A DNA stretch of 64,000 nucleotides from Bacillus sp. FJAT-47783 (GTDB taxonomy: Bacteria; Bacillota; Bacilli; Bacillales; Aeribacillaceae), in contig NZ_JAKZKS010000005.1 of NCBI RefSeq assembly GCF_022808615.1, positions 1-64,000 of the forward strand. Reading direction: 5' to 3'. Shown in pieces: positions 54,086 through 63,998 of this stretch; within the stretch, counting starts at the first letter, position 1; each line of letters begins with the position of its first letter. Below the pieces are notes generated by a model. That model ran no database searches. It was given only the letters and a program-made list of their open reading frames with translations, and had not been told where the DNA came from. Both the position numbers and the translations under genes were made by a program.

Positions 54086-54787
54086 CTACTTAGCAAATTC
54101 AATAAAGTTTTTCAAAAAACCTAGTCTTGATTTTTGCCCATTCATCTTTTTTTCTTTCCGACGATGATGTCGTTGCACAAAGGCGACAAATCGCTCTTCT
54201 CGTTTTTCTATATTTTTTCGGATCATTTCTCGTTCCTGTTCCATCTCTTCTTGTAAATCCTGCTCTTGAAAAGTGGATTCGACTAAATCATCTTCCTTAT
54301 CGCTTATATCGGAATAGCCTTTTTGATCGATCACTGGTTTTGATGATGGAGCGACCTCTACCTTCCCACTAATGACTTCCTGAATTTGTTCAACTAAGCT
54401 TTTTTCCAAATGCTTAAAACGAGACTCAAGCTGTTCCCACTCTTCTTTTTCCTTATCTGCTAAATACTTTTCAATTTTCTCTAAGGTAGCCGAAACGTTA
54501 CACACTTCAGGAGTTTCTTCTGGATCTATATGCTCTTCTTGCTTTAGTAAATCTTCCTTAAACTGTTTTAGCTCTTGATGAATGATACCATCGTCCAACC
54601 CTTGATCTTTCAATTCTTTAATGAGAAGGAGGAAATCCATACTTTCTTCTGTATATACCCGAGCATTATCTTCATCCCGTTTCACTGTTAAAAATGAGGG
54701 AAATTCCGTTTCCCATTTTTTTAAAACATGTGTCGTCACACCAAGTAATCTCGCGGCCCTTGAAATCGTCAATTTCATCTCCTTCAT
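54086..54787 (-). CDS. MerR-type DNA-binding protein with long coiled coil (RacA-like)
   Basis: This 233-residue protein has an N-terminal MerR winged helix-turn-helix (LTISRAARLLGVTTHVLKKWE, residues ~4-70). A highly charged coiled coil follows (EKIEKYLADKEKEEWEQLES..., residues ~100-215), then a basic tail. There is no effector domain. This layout resembles RacA, which anchors chromosome origins at the pole during sporulation, but similarity may only be architectural. GAGGGGTG supports ATG 54787. Confidence 0.7.
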   Translation of the reverse strand: MKEMKLTISRAARLLGVTTHVLKKWETEFPSFLTVKRDEDNARVYTEESMDFLLLIKELKDQGLDDGIIHQELKQFKEDLLKQEEHIDPEETPEVCNVSATLEKIEKYLADKEKEEWEQLESRFKHLEKSLVEQIQEVISGKVEVAPSSKPVIDQKGYSDISDKEDDLVESTFQEQDLQEEMEQEREMIRKNIEKREERFVAFVQRHHRRKEKKMNGQKSRLGFLKNFIEFAK

Positions 54788-54960
54788 CTTATTCACCCCT
54801 CAAAAGATAGCCTTTCCTATTATATTCTTGGGGTAATGAAGCTTTTTCCTGCAAATCGACAAAGGTTCTTAAAACTAGTCACAACCTCTCCTTTTCCGCC
54901 AATCTTCACTTCTTTATGCAAGAAAAGTGAAGTAGTGGAGAAAAGGCATCAGTTTTTTTG

Positions 54961-55674
54961 CTAAGATCCAAAGATCGCTACATATTGATTTTCCAAAACA
55001 AATCGATTCTCTTTCCATCCTAAAGTGTTTAATATATACCCAAGAGAGTCTGCATTATATCTTCCAGCTATTTTTTGATAGGCTAATAGCTCAAAAACGT
55101 TATTTGAATCAAAATCGACTGGATATAAGCCACTCAAAGGATTTACAAACCCGGTCATTGGACTTTTGAGCTTTCCGTTTTCATCATAGATTTCATGCAA
55201 ATACTCCGTATCCCTTGTCGATATGTCAATGATGTACGTTTTATTATTTTTCTTACTACTAACTTTCACTTTGTAGTTGTCTTGATAAGTAACCTCGTAT
55301 TGGTATTGATCATTGTATACTTGAAAATCAAAGAGTATTTGCGCCCTATTATTTAAAAAGGAATAAATATAATGGTACATCGTTGCACCACTACCACCTG
55401 TACCCATACTGATAAAAATGTCAGCTACCCCATTCCCAGTAAAATCTCCTAAGAATAATGAAGGGTTATAACCTGCATTTTCACGAAGTGGGACACTTGT
55501 TACCATTCCTGTTCTTCCATCCTGTATAAGAAGGGTTATATTTTGAGTAAATGGACTATCTGGAGTCTTTATTCCGGTTAAATATACATAATCAGATACT
55601 CCATCCCCGGTTACGTCGCCCGTTGCAAACGAAACAATACACGGTTGCTTTAGATTAGCCCTAGAATAATACAT
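54961..55674 (-). CDS. FG-GAP/VCBS-repeat protein
   Basis: This 237-residue protein has three repeat units with calcium-loop patterns: GDVTGDGVSDYVYL, GDFTGNGVADIFIS and VDFDSNNVFELLAY. It is probably a short beta-propeller-like protein. No signal peptide is visible, so it stays in the cell or is a spore protein. AAAGGAG lies 6 bases before ATG 55674, favoured over 55704. Function is unknown. The next gene upstream is a broken transporter on the other strand. Confidence 0.78.
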   Translation of the reverse strand: MYYSRANLKQPCIVSFATGDVTGDGVSDYVYLTGIKTPDSPFTQNITLLIQDGRTGMVTSVPLRENAGYNPSLFLGDFTGNGVADIFISMGTGGSGATMYHYIYSFLNNRAQILFDFQVYNDQYQYEVTYQDNYKVKVSSKKNNKTYIIDISTRDTEYLHEIYDENGKLKSPMTGFVNPLSGLYPVDFDSNNVFELLAYQKIAGRYNADSLGYILNTLGWKENRFVLENQYVAIFGS

Positions 55675-55711
55675 AACATGCTCCTTTTCTTGATAAGCTT
55701 TCATTATACAT

Positions 55712-56512
55712 ATGCTATGGGCTAATCAATATATTGTTACTTGTTTTTTTATCCCCGCACTTGCCGGACCCTTTATTTTAGCAGCAGTTGCCTATAGTGC
55801 AACGGGGATTGTCTTTTTCCTATTCTTAAAGCTAGATCCATTAATTATTGCACGTCTTATTGAACAAAAGAAAGCACAGATGGCGACATAAACACTTCAA
55901 CCATCAGCACAACAACATGTACAACGAACCGGTGTGATCGTTGGAGCTACCGTACTTAAATTATCTCAAATTGTCATGGTTGCCATTATGACGATGACGC
56001 CCGTTCATATGAAGCATCACGGGAGTTCACTATCAGCAATTGGATTAATCATTGGATTACATGTAGCGTCTATGTTCTTACCTTCATTAGTGACAGGGGC
56101 ACTTGTAGATAAAGTTGGCCGAATAAAAATGGTTATTGCTTCTGCTATTACATTAACCGTATCTGGCTTTTTAGCAGCTTTTGCACCAGGAGATTCTGTA
56201 ATCCTCCTAACAGTAGCACTTATGTTGTTAGGACTTGGTTGGAACTTTGGATTAATTAGCGGGACAGCTATTATTGTCGATTCAACATCCATTCAAAACC
56301 GCGCAAAAACACAAGGCTCTGTTGATGTTGGTGTTGCACTTGGTGGCTCTATAGGTCGTTTATTGTCAGGTATTATTGTTGCGTATTCAAGCTATGCAAT
56401 ATTAGGATTTATAGGAGCTTATTTATCCTTATTATTAATCCCGCTTGTTGTATGGACTTCATTGAAAAAACGTCAACATTATGATACTGGTGCCTATCCC
56501 CCAACACGTTAA
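55712..56512 (+). pseudogene. 5'-truncated major facilitator permease with internal stop
   Basis: The frame carries helices of a 12-helix MFS carrier from about the fifth helix (PALAGPFILAAVAYSATGIV) to the end (LLLIPLVVWTSLKKRQHY), but the N-terminal third is missing and TAA at 55889-55891 interrupts it in frame. The downstream part alone could start at GTG 55934, giving 192 residues and six helices, which is unlikely to function. The motif DKVGRIKM between helices is intact. Truncation next to the FG-GAP gene suggests a deletion junction near 55710. Confidence 0.85.
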
Positions 56513-56545
56513 GTCAGTCGGGAAGCAGGCACCAGTATTTTTTTG
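56485..56545 (+). terminator. Terminator of the broken MFS gene
   Basis: TACTGGTGCCT (56485-56495) pairs with AGGCACCAGTA (56527-56537), followed by a T run. The left arm lies inside the coding remnant. Confidence 0.8.
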
Positions 56546-56607
56546 TGCTAAGACGCTAATGAGCAAGGTGCTTGCGCTTTTCTTGTCTCATCTCGCAAAC
56601 TATTCAC

Positions 56608-58347
56608 TTATTTTTGAAGCATTAATTGTTGCTCCACAAAGTCACGGTATAATGGATGTTGGTCCATCAATTGTGCATGATTACCGATTCCAGTTACTTT
56701 TCCTTTTTCTAAAAACACGATGTTATCGGAGTCAATGATCGTGGAAAGGCGATGCGCAATGACAAGTGTTGTTCGATCCTTCATTAGTTCTCTCAATGCT
56801 TGTTGAACGAGCATTTCCGACTTACTGTCTAAATTAGATGTTGCTTCATCAAGCAACAACAGTTCAGGTTGACGTAAAATGGCTCGCGCAATCGCAATGC
56901 GCTGTCGTTGTCCACCAGATAATTTAATTCCTCGCTCCCCGACCTCTGTTTCATACCCTTCAGGAAGTTCCGATATAAAAGGATGGGCAAATGCCATCTT
57001 TGCGGCCTCTTCAACCTCTTTCATCGTCACGTTTCCTTCCAAACCGTACGTAATGTTATCAAAAATGGTTCCAGCATAAATAGGGCTATCTTGGGATACG
57101 TACCCAATCTTTTGACGCCATGAGGCTAACGAATAAGTTGAAATCGGTTTGTTCCCTAATAAAATTTGACCGCTTGACGGGTGATAAAACCGTTCAATTA
57201 ACGAGAACATCGTCGTTTTCCCACTACCGCTCGGCCCAATAATGGCGGTCACTTTCCCACTATCAGCTGAAAAGGATACATCTTTTAACACCTGTTCATC
57301 GCCATAAGCAAATGTCACGTTTTGAAAATGGATGTCAGACCCTTCAATGGTTGCCTCCATCCCTTCATGCAATTGTTCCTCTTCTAACTGGAGAATCGAT
57401 AAAATTTTCTCTGTCGCTCCAATCGTTTTTTGAAACTGGGTAAAGAACACGACAATTTGCATAATCGGCATAATTATTTGGAATAAGTAGATGAAAAAGG
57501 CAACGAGCTCACCGGCCGTCATCGCACCTGACGTCACGCGAATCCCACCGAATCCAATGATAAGGACAAGCACGACAATAATTAACGATGAAACAAGTGG
57601 CGAAAGGATGGCCTGAATAATCCCTTCTTTTAATCCAAACTTGTATAAGCTCCGAATGCCTTCTTTCCCTTTTTTCCATTCAACGTTTTCCGCGTTCGAC
57701 GCTTTTACTAAGCGAATTTCAGAAAGAACTCTCGTTAAATTCGCCGAAAAAGAAGCCGTCTCACCTTGGAGCCCCCGGGAGATGGAAGCCATTTTCTTTC
57801 CAATCGGCAACAAAATCAAAAGCGATAACGGAATAATGGAAAACATGACGAGCGTTAAAGGCCAGTCTAAATAAAATAACACGATAATGGCCCCTAATAC
57901 GGAAATGATTCCCGTAATAAATCCGGTTAAATGCTCGGTAATCAAATTTTTAATAATCGCCGTATCATTCGTCATCCGACTAACCGAATCGCCCGTCTCG
58001 TGTTCATCATAATACGAAACAGGTAACACAAGTAACTTCTTCCACAGTTTTTCGCGTAACATAGCAATAAAATGCTGCCCGACCTTCGCCAATAAATAAA
58101 CGGAAATCCCACCAGCAATCGCCTGCAGCAAAAACGCCACTACGATCCAACTAATGAGCGTCGCATTTAACGATTCAAACGAAAACTCATCAATAAAACG
58201 ACTCGCCAAAAGCGGAATCGCCAAACTTGCTAATGTGGTCAAAAAGCTTAAAAACAATGCCACTCCAAACAACCGCTTCGGCGGCTGCAACGACCGTAAT
58301 AATTTCACTAACTGCTTCCAATTTTTCATTTCCGCTTGGTTGTTCAT
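56608..58347 (-). CDS. ABC-type multidrug exporter half-transporter (BmrA-like)
   Basis: This 579-residue homodimeric exporter has six N-terminal helices (residues ~30-320, with the intracellular-loop segment YDEHETGDSVSRMTND) and an ATPase domain with Walker A GPSGSGKTTMFSL, Q-loop GYVSQDSPIYAGT, signature LSGGQRQRIAIARA, Walker B LLLLDEATSNLD and switch His in IAHRLSTI. Length and sequence fit BmrA/LmrA. ATG 58347 follows GAGGTT. It is a single gene. Confidence 0.92.
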   Translation of the reverse strand: MNNQAEMKNWKQLVKLLRSLQPPKRLFGVALFLSFLTTLASLAIPLLASRFIDEFSFESLNATLISWIVVAFLLQAIAGGISVYLLAKVGQHFIAMLREKLWKKLLVLPVSYYDEHETGDSVSRMTNDTAIIKNLITEHLTGFITGIISVLGAIIVLFYLDWPLTLVMFSIIPLSLLILLPIGKKMASISRGLQGETASFSANLTRVLSEIRLVKASNAENVEWKKGKEGIRSLYKFGLKEGIIQAILSPLVSSLIIVVLVLIIGFGGIRVTSGAMTAGELVAFFIYLFQIIMPIMQIVVFFTQFQKTIGATEKILSILQLEEEQLHEGMEATIEGSDIHFQNVTFAYGDEQVLKDVSFSADSGKVTAIIGPSGSGKTTMFSLIERFYHPSSGQILLGNKPISTYSLASWRQKIGYVSQDSPIYAGTIFDNITYGLEGNVTMKEVEEAAKMAFAHPFISELPEGYETEVGERGIKLSGGQRQRIAIARAILRQPELLLLDEATSNLDSKSEMLVQQALRELMKDRTTLVIAHRLSTIIDSDNIVFLEKGKVTGIGNHAQLMDQHPLYRDFVEQQLMLQK

Positions 58348-58459
58348 TGTGAACCTCATTTCTGTGTGCGGTTTTTAATTCAATTAAATACCGACCCCTA
58401 GTGTGCCCCGATACATTAAAGCACGGGGACTAGACACCGTACTCTTTAGTAATATTGTT

Positions 58460-58969
58460 TTAAAACAATTCTAGTAATTCATTTATTATTTTTATTTCTT
58501 CTTGTGATTTCGATTTTCTTTCATATTCCATCATTAAACCATGGAACCATTCAAGTGCATCGTCTGGAGCATATTCTATAAATTCAGTAGAACTGTCATT
58601 CGTAAATGTTTGGATTCCCTTCAAGAGACCTATTCCAAAAAGTTTGAATTCCTCTAGCATATTCAATGCCTTAAATCGTTGCATTTGAGCTGCGAAAGGT
58701 TCAAGAGTTTCTTCAATCACTTCATAGGCTGCTTCCACTGGTTCAACGTATTTATAACGGCGTGGCCCACACCGATTATAAATATCTTCTATTTCCAATT
58801 TCGTTAATGCTTGGTATACATCTGTTTCAACTTTGTCCACATTGACTTTAAGAAGATATTTCCTAACCTCTTCTTCTAGAGATTTGGCAAGATCACGGTC
58901 TTTTTCGGAAATTATTAGTAATAATCGCTTCGATTCTTCTTCTGTTAGCATTGACAATAGAGAAGCCAT
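58460..58969 (-). CDS. Hypothetical protein
   Basis: This 169-residue, all-helical, acidic soluble protein starts MASLLSMLTEEESKRLLLII. CGPRRYKYVEPVEAAYEVIEE is a notable central segment. There is no signal or membrane helix. GGGAGGG precedes the ATG. It is the second of a run of minus-strand accessory genes of unknown function. Confidence 0.7.
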   Translation of the reverse strand: MASLLSMLTEEESKRLLLIISEKDRDLAKSLEEEVRKYLLKVNVDKVETDVYQALTKLEIEDIYNRCGPRRYKYVEPVEAAYEVIEETLEPFAAQMQRFKALNMLEEFKLFGIGLLKGIQTFTNDSSTEFIEYAPDDALEWFHGLMMEYERKSKSQEEIKIINELLELF

Positions 58970-59063
58970 AAAATTTTCCCTCCCTTTGACCTTGACTACA
59001 CATTTTAATTACCTATAATGCCAAAACCAGCTATTATAATCATCCAATAGAGTAAAGTTTGGA

Positions 59064-59366
59064 TTACTTCGGTTTACTTTTAATTCTGCCATTGGAATGC
59101 ACTGGTTTTATTCCCACTTTAGCTTCACATATTATTCCGTAAAATTCGTCGCAGTGTTCAGATAGCTTAATTACTTTAACATGATTTTCTTTCATTGAAA
59201 ACGATCCAACTTCCTGATCATAAGTTGCTTCAAACGGAAATACTAAATTGGTCTTCAAATAATTTGCGTACATTTCGAGAGATTCATATGTAACATGGGG
59301 TAGATTATCTTCACTATGATCAAAGCATAAAATATTGCTTACTCTCACCTTCCAGTAATCTTCCAT
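59064..59366 (-). CDS. Hypothetical protein
   Basis: This 100-residue soluble protein reads MEDYWKVRVSNILCFDH at its start and has FPFEATYDQEVG and EHCDEFYGIICEAKVG. The pattern is reminiscent of small predicted calcium-binding or immunity-like proteins, but I cannot assign a family. It neighbours a decayed small gene, in an accessory patch. Confidence 0.6.
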   Translation of the reverse strand: MEDYWKVRVSNILCFDHSEDNLPHVTYESLEMYANYLKTNLVFPFEATYDQEVGSFSMKENHVKVIKLSEHCDEFYGIICEAKVGIKPVHSNGRIKSKPK

Positions 59367-59406
59367 CTTACACCACCACTTTCTATTTAATAACTTGGAT
59401 AATTTA

Positions 59407-59716
59407 TTAAATACTTTTAGCCTTTTTTCTTTTTAAGATTTCAATTTCGGCCTGATCTACTGTAATCTCATAGTAATATTTATCAGTTCGTTCAAAACCG
59501 TATTTCTTTGCAAGCTTAGCACTGGTAGTTCCAAGTATCACTTGTGAGTTTTCTTTATTAAAACTTACATTAATTATAATTCTCTTTATACTTTGCTTTA
59601 AAATCTATTTCATAAATATCACTGATATCCGCTCTCGTTACTTCTTTAATATATAGCTTAGATAAGCTGTCACTATTTTGATAGGTTACCAGGATATATT
59701 TTTTCTTTAAATCCAT
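59407..59716 (-). pseudogene. Frameshifted small gene
   Basis: Reading starts MDLKKKYILVTYQNSDSLSK and runs ~46 codons to a stop (SDIYEIDFKAKYKENYN). Another frame continues with VSFNKENSQVILGTTSAKLA to KRKKAKSI. Joined, it would encode about 105 residues. The family is unknown. The gap from 59717 to 60167 holds only further AT-rich remnants and no supported gene. Confidence 0.55.
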
Positions 59717-60167
59717 TATTTATATCAGATTTATTTTGACTTACTTACCTTATAATATTCCCTTTAATCCTACTAACCCTATATTTCATTGTTATATTCT
59801 GCAAAAATGCCTTTTTCCATGATGGGTACTCCCTTTTTATTTTTACTGGAATAAATACTTTAAATCGCTATCAAATTGCCATTCTTGTACTATTACTTCA
59901 TTTCTCGACTTTGTAAGTCTGGATCCAATACGGTTCTTTTCTCCCTTAGCTTATTCATTGTTGTTTCATCTAATATTTCCTTCCCTTTTTAAATCTTTAA
60001 AATCTTGTGTAAAAATTTATACTATACCAACCATCCCCCCGATCTCACCACCAATAACGATGATGCCCACATACAAACAACGAAATAAAGAGGGCTGATC
60101 CTTGAAATGCATCGTATTGATGCCGATATTAAAGAGGAAGAGTTAAAAATATGGAGGAGGGGCAACG

Positions 60168-61919
60168 ATGTTTAATAAAGAGAATAAATCACTGCGTAAA
60201 TCCTTTTCATACATAATATTTGGATTATTCATTGTCGTATTCTTGCTTTACACCGCTTTTTTTAACCAGAACACAATAAGTTCGGCGGAAAAAACGATGC
60301 AAGAAACAAGCATTATCCATGCCGAAAGGTTTGCTGAAGCGATTGATGCTGATAGTTACAGCGACGTGCTAAAAAATCGCGAAATGGATAAGACGTATTG
60401 GTCTATTCGGAATCAATTAAATGATTTTCGCGAAAAAAGTGGGGCCACCTATGTATATACGTTATTAGTCGATGAGGATCAAAACGTAAAAATGATTGTG
60501 GATGGCCTTCCGGAAGATTCGGAAATTTCAAGTGATATTGGTGAAGCGACGACAGCTACTACATATGAAGATGTTGCTTCTGTATTAAAAGGAGAAACCT
60601 ATAGTACAGATATTGTTCATGACCCTGAATACGGGGATTACTTATCAGCCTTTGCGCCCATTAAAAATAAAGATGGAGAGGTCATTGGCATCCTTGGAGT
60701 GGATATGGATGCAAGTATCGTAAATTCGATATCCAATAAAGTGCTAAAGGACTCGATTGGCGTGTTTTTGGTGATTTCTTTTGCCGCTTTATTGTTGATA
60801 TTAGGATTCTTTAACTTTTATTTACGAAAAAAATTACGTCCTTTAACGCTCCTTACGGAAACAGCTGTTTTTATTTCTGAGGGGAACTTACATAAAGCGA
60901 AGTCTTCTTTTGTTCATATAAAGGCTAATGCAAAAGATGAAATCGGAAAACTTGGACGAGCAATGAAATCCATGACCGATACGTTAGAAAATGTTATTAG
61001 TCAAACCCAAGCTCTGTCATTAAAAGTGGACGAGCAAAGTAAGCAGTTGAAACAATCATCTTATGAAGTGAATGAAGGCTCCAATCAAATTGCGATCACA
61101 ATGGAGGAAATGGCTTCAGGTGCTGAAGATCAAGCGAAAATTACAACCGATTTATCGGAAAACATGTATGAATTTACAGAAGTCATTGAAACAACTTATA
61201 ATCATGGCCAGCAAGTAAAACAATCTTCAGCAGTCATTGCCGATAAGACCGAATCGGGTTCGAAGCTTATGAAGCATTCGCTTCAAGAAATGGAACGAAT
61301 TTACGAAACCGTCTCAGATTCTGTTACCAAAGTTCATGATTTCGGGCATAAGACAAATCAAGTAACAAAGTTGGTCACTTTTATTAGTGATATTGCGGAT
61401 CAAACGAACTTACTTGCATTAAATGCGGCGATTGAAGCAGCACGTGCTGGTGAGCAGGGCAAAGGATTTGCCGTTGTCGCAGCAGAAGTTAGAAAACTAG
61501 CAGAACAAGTGTCAACATCTGTTCTAGAGATAAAGGAAATTGTCACGAGTATTCAAGGGAATTCACAGGATTTAGTTCTTAAGATGGAAGATGGTCTGAA
61601 CATCGTTCGTGAAGGGCGAGCAACACTTAATCAAACAGGTTCAACATTTGATGCGATTTCAGACACGATTTATTCACTGGATGCCCTTATTGATGGGATG
61701 AGCGAAAAGCTTGAGGGAGTCATGATGAAAAAAGATGAAATGAGAAGTGCAATCGAGTCCATTGCGGCGGTTTCTGAAGAAAATGCTGCAGGTATTGAAG
61801 AGGTATCTGCTTCAACCGAGCAAATGAGCGCCTCTATTGAAGGCATAAACGATCAAGCTGATCAACTTTCCTCCATGGCAGATGAACTTAAACAGCTGAA
61901 CGATCAATTTAACATTTAG
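60168..61919 (+). CDS. Methyl-accepting chemotaxis protein with Cache sensor
   Basis: This 583-residue chemoreceptor has TM1 at residues ~14-32, an extracellular Cache-type ligand domain ~33-197 ([40 protein letters not shown]), TM2 ~198-218, HAMP to ~280 and the cytoplasmic signalling domain with the conserved hairpin tip [20 protein letters not shown]. The ligand cannot be read. GGAGGAGGGG precedes the ATG. It is monocistronic. Confidence 0.93.
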   Translation: MFNKENKSLRKSFSYIIFGLFIVVFLLYTAFFNQNTISSAEKTMQETSIIHAERFAEAIDADSYSDVLKNREMDKTYWSIRNQLNDFREKSGATYVYTLLVDEDQNVKMIVDGLPEDSEISSDIGEATTATTYEDVASVLKGETYSTDIVHDPEYGDYLSAFAPIKNKDGEVIGILGVDMDASIVNSISNKVLKDSIGVFLVISFAALLLILGFFNFYLRKKLRPLTLLTETAVFISEGNLHKAKSSFVHIKANAKDEIGKLGRAMKSMTDTLENVISQTQALSLKVDEQSKQLKQSSYEVNEGSNQIAITMEEMASGAEDQAKITTDLSENMYEFTEVIETTYNHGQQVKQSSAVIADKTESGSKLMKHSLQEMERIYETVSDSVTKVHDFGHKTNQVTKLVTFISDIADQTNLLALNAAIEAARAGEQGKGFAVVAAEVRKLAEQVSTSVLEIKEIVTSIQGNSQDLVLKMEDGLNIVREGRATLNQTGSTFDAISDTIYSLDALIDGMSEKLEGVMMKKDEMRSAIESIAAVSEENAAGIEEVSASTEQMSASIEGINDQADQLSSMADELKQLNDQFNI

Positions 61920-62067
61920 TAAAAAAGCGATAGTTCTCTATTTAAATTATTTTAAAGTAGTGTAGGATGATAGCCTAAAATAACGGTGAACACCTATGCT
62001 TTTATCCTCGGGAGAATGCCTACAAGATCCAAAAAATGGAAACGGCATAATAGATTAATAGTATAAA

Positions 62068-62130
62068 GCGAAAACTCCTATCGTGGCTTGTCTCATCAAC
62101 CATTGCGATACTAGAGTTTTCGCTTCTTTT
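62068..62130 (+). terminator. Terminator
   Basis: GCGAAAACTC-C-TATCG pairs with CGATA-C-TAGAGTTTTCGC, followed by TTCTTTTAT. It lies 150 bp after the chemoreceptor. The 61920-62274 gap holds no gene. Confidence 0.75.
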
Positions 62131-62274
62131 ATATCCACATGTGGAAAAATATTCATTTTTATATAAGTAATCCCAAGTTATAATTTGGTATAATATATGA
62201 AATCGAGTGGAAATACCTAAATGAACAACAGTTTTGCCCGATTTTACGAGAACGAGAGGATAGGAGAGAATTGG

Positions 62275-62820
62275 ATGAGAAAAATGCTATGTTGGATTGG
62301 GGTCCTTTTATTTGCTTTCCCCTTATTCCAACAACCTGTAATGGCTGACGATGATGAGTATGCGGAGCATGAAGAATTCGAGGAGAAAGAAGAATCTGAG
62401 GAAGAGAATGAAGTTTTAGAAGAGGTTGGTGAATGGTTAGGATGGGCGACGGTCATAGCTTCAGTAACTGCAGGGTCTCTTTTTCTAATTCGGCGCTCAG
62501 CAAGCTTTTTTACAAAGACCTTTCCGAATATAAAATCCTATTTCATTAAACTTGTTCGATTATTAACGAAATGGCATATAGCAATAGGGATGATTGCTGT
62601 TATCTTAGCTATTTCTCACGGAGTTTTGTTCTTCTTTGAAGAAGATGAGTTCTCAACACATGAATATTTAGGAATCGTTTCTGTGTCCTTAATGAGTATT
62701 GCAGCAGTCATAGGTGCACTCCTTTCGAAATATAAACGAAATACTTCCATTCGCATGACACATATTAGTTTACTTTTAATAGCTGGTATATTAGCCGTTT
62801 TTCATATCGCATTCTCATAA
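62275..62820 (+). CDS. Exported/membrane protein, putative bis-histidine b-haem protein
   Basis: This 181-residue protein has a signal peptide (MRKMLCWIGVLLFAFPLFQQPVMA), then a very acidic stretch (DDDEYAEHEEFEEKEESEEE), and about four membrane helices. Two helices each carry two His 14 residues apart: WHIAIGMIAVILAISHG and RMTHISLLLIAGILAVFH. That spacing suits two membrane b haems, as in ferric reductases and cytochrome b561. The acidic segment could bind metal. Start ATG 62275 follows AGGAGAG; the longer frame from 62221 is unlikely. Function is inferred, not known. Confidence 0.65.
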   Translation: MRKMLCWIGVLLFAFPLFQQPVMADDDEYAEHEEFEEKEESEEENEVLEEVGEWLGWATVIASVTAGSLFLIRRSASFFTKTFPNIKSYFIKLVRLLTKWHIAIGMIAVILAISHGVLFFFEEDEFSTHEYLGIVSVSLMSIAAVIGALLSKYKRNTSIRMTHISLLLIAGILAVFHIAFS

Positions 62821-62884
62821 TTTTCACGACTGGTTTATCTCATATTCGATGACGAAATGGTTAAATAAACAAATCTATAAAAAC

Positions 62885-62925
62885 GTTCCCTCTATTCAAC
62901 TGCGAATGGAGGGTTATTTTTTTTA
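62885..62925 (+). terminator. Terminator
   Basis: CCCTC-T-ATTC pairs with GAAT-G-GAGGG, followed by TTATTTTTTTT. The rest of the 62821-63192 gap has no supported gene. Confidence 0.75.
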
Positions 62926-63192
62926 GGAATGAGTCGGTTAATCCAATACTCTCTAAACGGATAGTAAGCGTTCAACTTCTAATCAGATACATTCGGGATA
63001 GATGAGAGCGAAATGACGATGACATTCATACCAATAGGAACCGCGTATATACCCACGAAAAACGATTCGTCTCGCTACGGCTATTTGAGGATTATTAAGT
63101 TTATGTAAGATACTCCAACATTTATTTAAATTAAAGTTCAACCTTTTAAAAAAGAGCATATCATTTATTATGAGTTTACGAAAGGAATGAGT

Positions 63193-63750
63193 ATGATGTA
63201 CCGTGTTTATCCAACGTATCCTAGCCCTTACTACTATCCAATTCCGATGAATCAACCCTATGTTTATCAACCGTATCCATCTCCTTACTGGGTTCAAGCA
63301 CCCATGTATAAAAACTCGAGCTTTTCCAAGCCATTACCTAAGTTAAAAGACTATGGCCCCCATCCTTTTGTTGTAAATATTGAAGAAGCTACAAAGCGAA
63401 ACAATACGTTTCGTACCGCTTTATGGACAGGAGAGTATTTGCAAGTGACTTTAATGAGTATTAAACCAGGGGAGGACATCGGTTTAGAAAGACATCCGAC
63501 GGTCGATCAATTCATTCGTATTGAAGAAGGTCATGGAGTTGTTCAAATGGGAGATCGTAAGCAAAAACTAGATTTTCAAGAAAAAGTGCATGATGACGAT
63601 GCAATTATGATCCCTGCTGGGAAGTGGCACAATGTTATCAATACAGGGAATAAGCCTCTAAAATTGTACTCAATCTATGCACCACCAGAGCATCCACGTG
63701 GTACGGTTCATAAAACGAAAGCAGATGCAGAAGCTTCTGAAGTGAAATAG
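63193..63750 (+). CDS. Cupin-domain protein with Tyr/Pro-rich N-terminus
   Basis: This ~185-residue protein has a Tyr/Pro-rich N-terminal tail (PTYPSPYYYPIPMNQPYVY), resembling spore-coat proteins, then one cupin domain: metal motif 1 GEDIGLERHPTVDQFIRIEEG and motif 2 IPAGKWHNVINTGNKPLKLY supply His/Glu ligands. Relatives in Bacillus are annotated as cupins without known substrate. A spore or cell-surface role is inferred from the tail. AAAGGA favours ATG 63193. Confidence 0.82.
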   Translation: MMYRVYPTYPSPYYYPIPMNQPYVYQPYPSPYWVQAPMYKNSSFSKPLPKLKDYGPHPFVVNIEEATKRNNTFRTALWTGEYLQVTLMSIKPGEDIGLERHPTVDQFIRIEEGHGVVQMGDRKQKLDFQEKVHDDDAIMIPAGKWHNVINTGNKPLKLYSIYAPPEHPRGTVHKTKADAEASEVK

Positions 63751-63765
63751 GCCGAGACCAGTGTA

Positions 63766-63896
63766 GGGCTGTCTAAAATGTCCATTGTTGAGTAAAACAC
63801 GCCAAAATTAAGACATCAAGAATACTGTAAATTCAACATTCTTGATGTCTACTTTTTTAGAATTCGGGGCGTAAATACCACTTTTCGGACAGCCCC
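63766..63896. repeat. MITE-like palindromic element, full copy
   Basis: It starts AGGGCTGTCTAAAA and ends CGGACAGCCCC, with central hairpin AGACATCAAGAATA / CATTCTTGATGTCT-like and the shared GGGGCGTAAATACC segment. It is the fourth copy in the window. It lies between the cupin gene and the converging partial gene at the window end. Confidence 0.85.
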
Positions 63897-63911
63897 ACCA
63901 GTATTTTTCCA

Positions 63912-63998
63912 TTACGCCGATTTGCGTTTTTCAACAAAGGGTTTTGACTGTAGGTGATTTTTGTTTAGCCACGTATAAAGAAATCCCATGAATATAGC
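63912..63998 (-). CDS. C-terminal tail of a gene continuing beyond the window (low confidence)
   Basis: A frame of 28 codons (AIFMGFLYTWLNKNHLQSKP ... VEKRKSA) ends at TAA 63912-63914. A hydrophobic segment followed by a basic tail suits a membrane protein end. Too short to identify. Confidence 0.4.
   Translation of the reverse strand, partial: AIFMGFLYTWLNKNHLQSKPFVEKRKSA

Noticed and set aside
59717-60167. Short peptide frames such as a 13-codon frame after GGGAGT near 59822
   Set aside because: Too short, no conserved pattern; probably remnants of lost accessory genes.
62983-63297. 104-codon minus-strand frame
   Set aside because: It runs antisense to the Tyr/Pro-rich start of the cupin gene and has no ribosome site.
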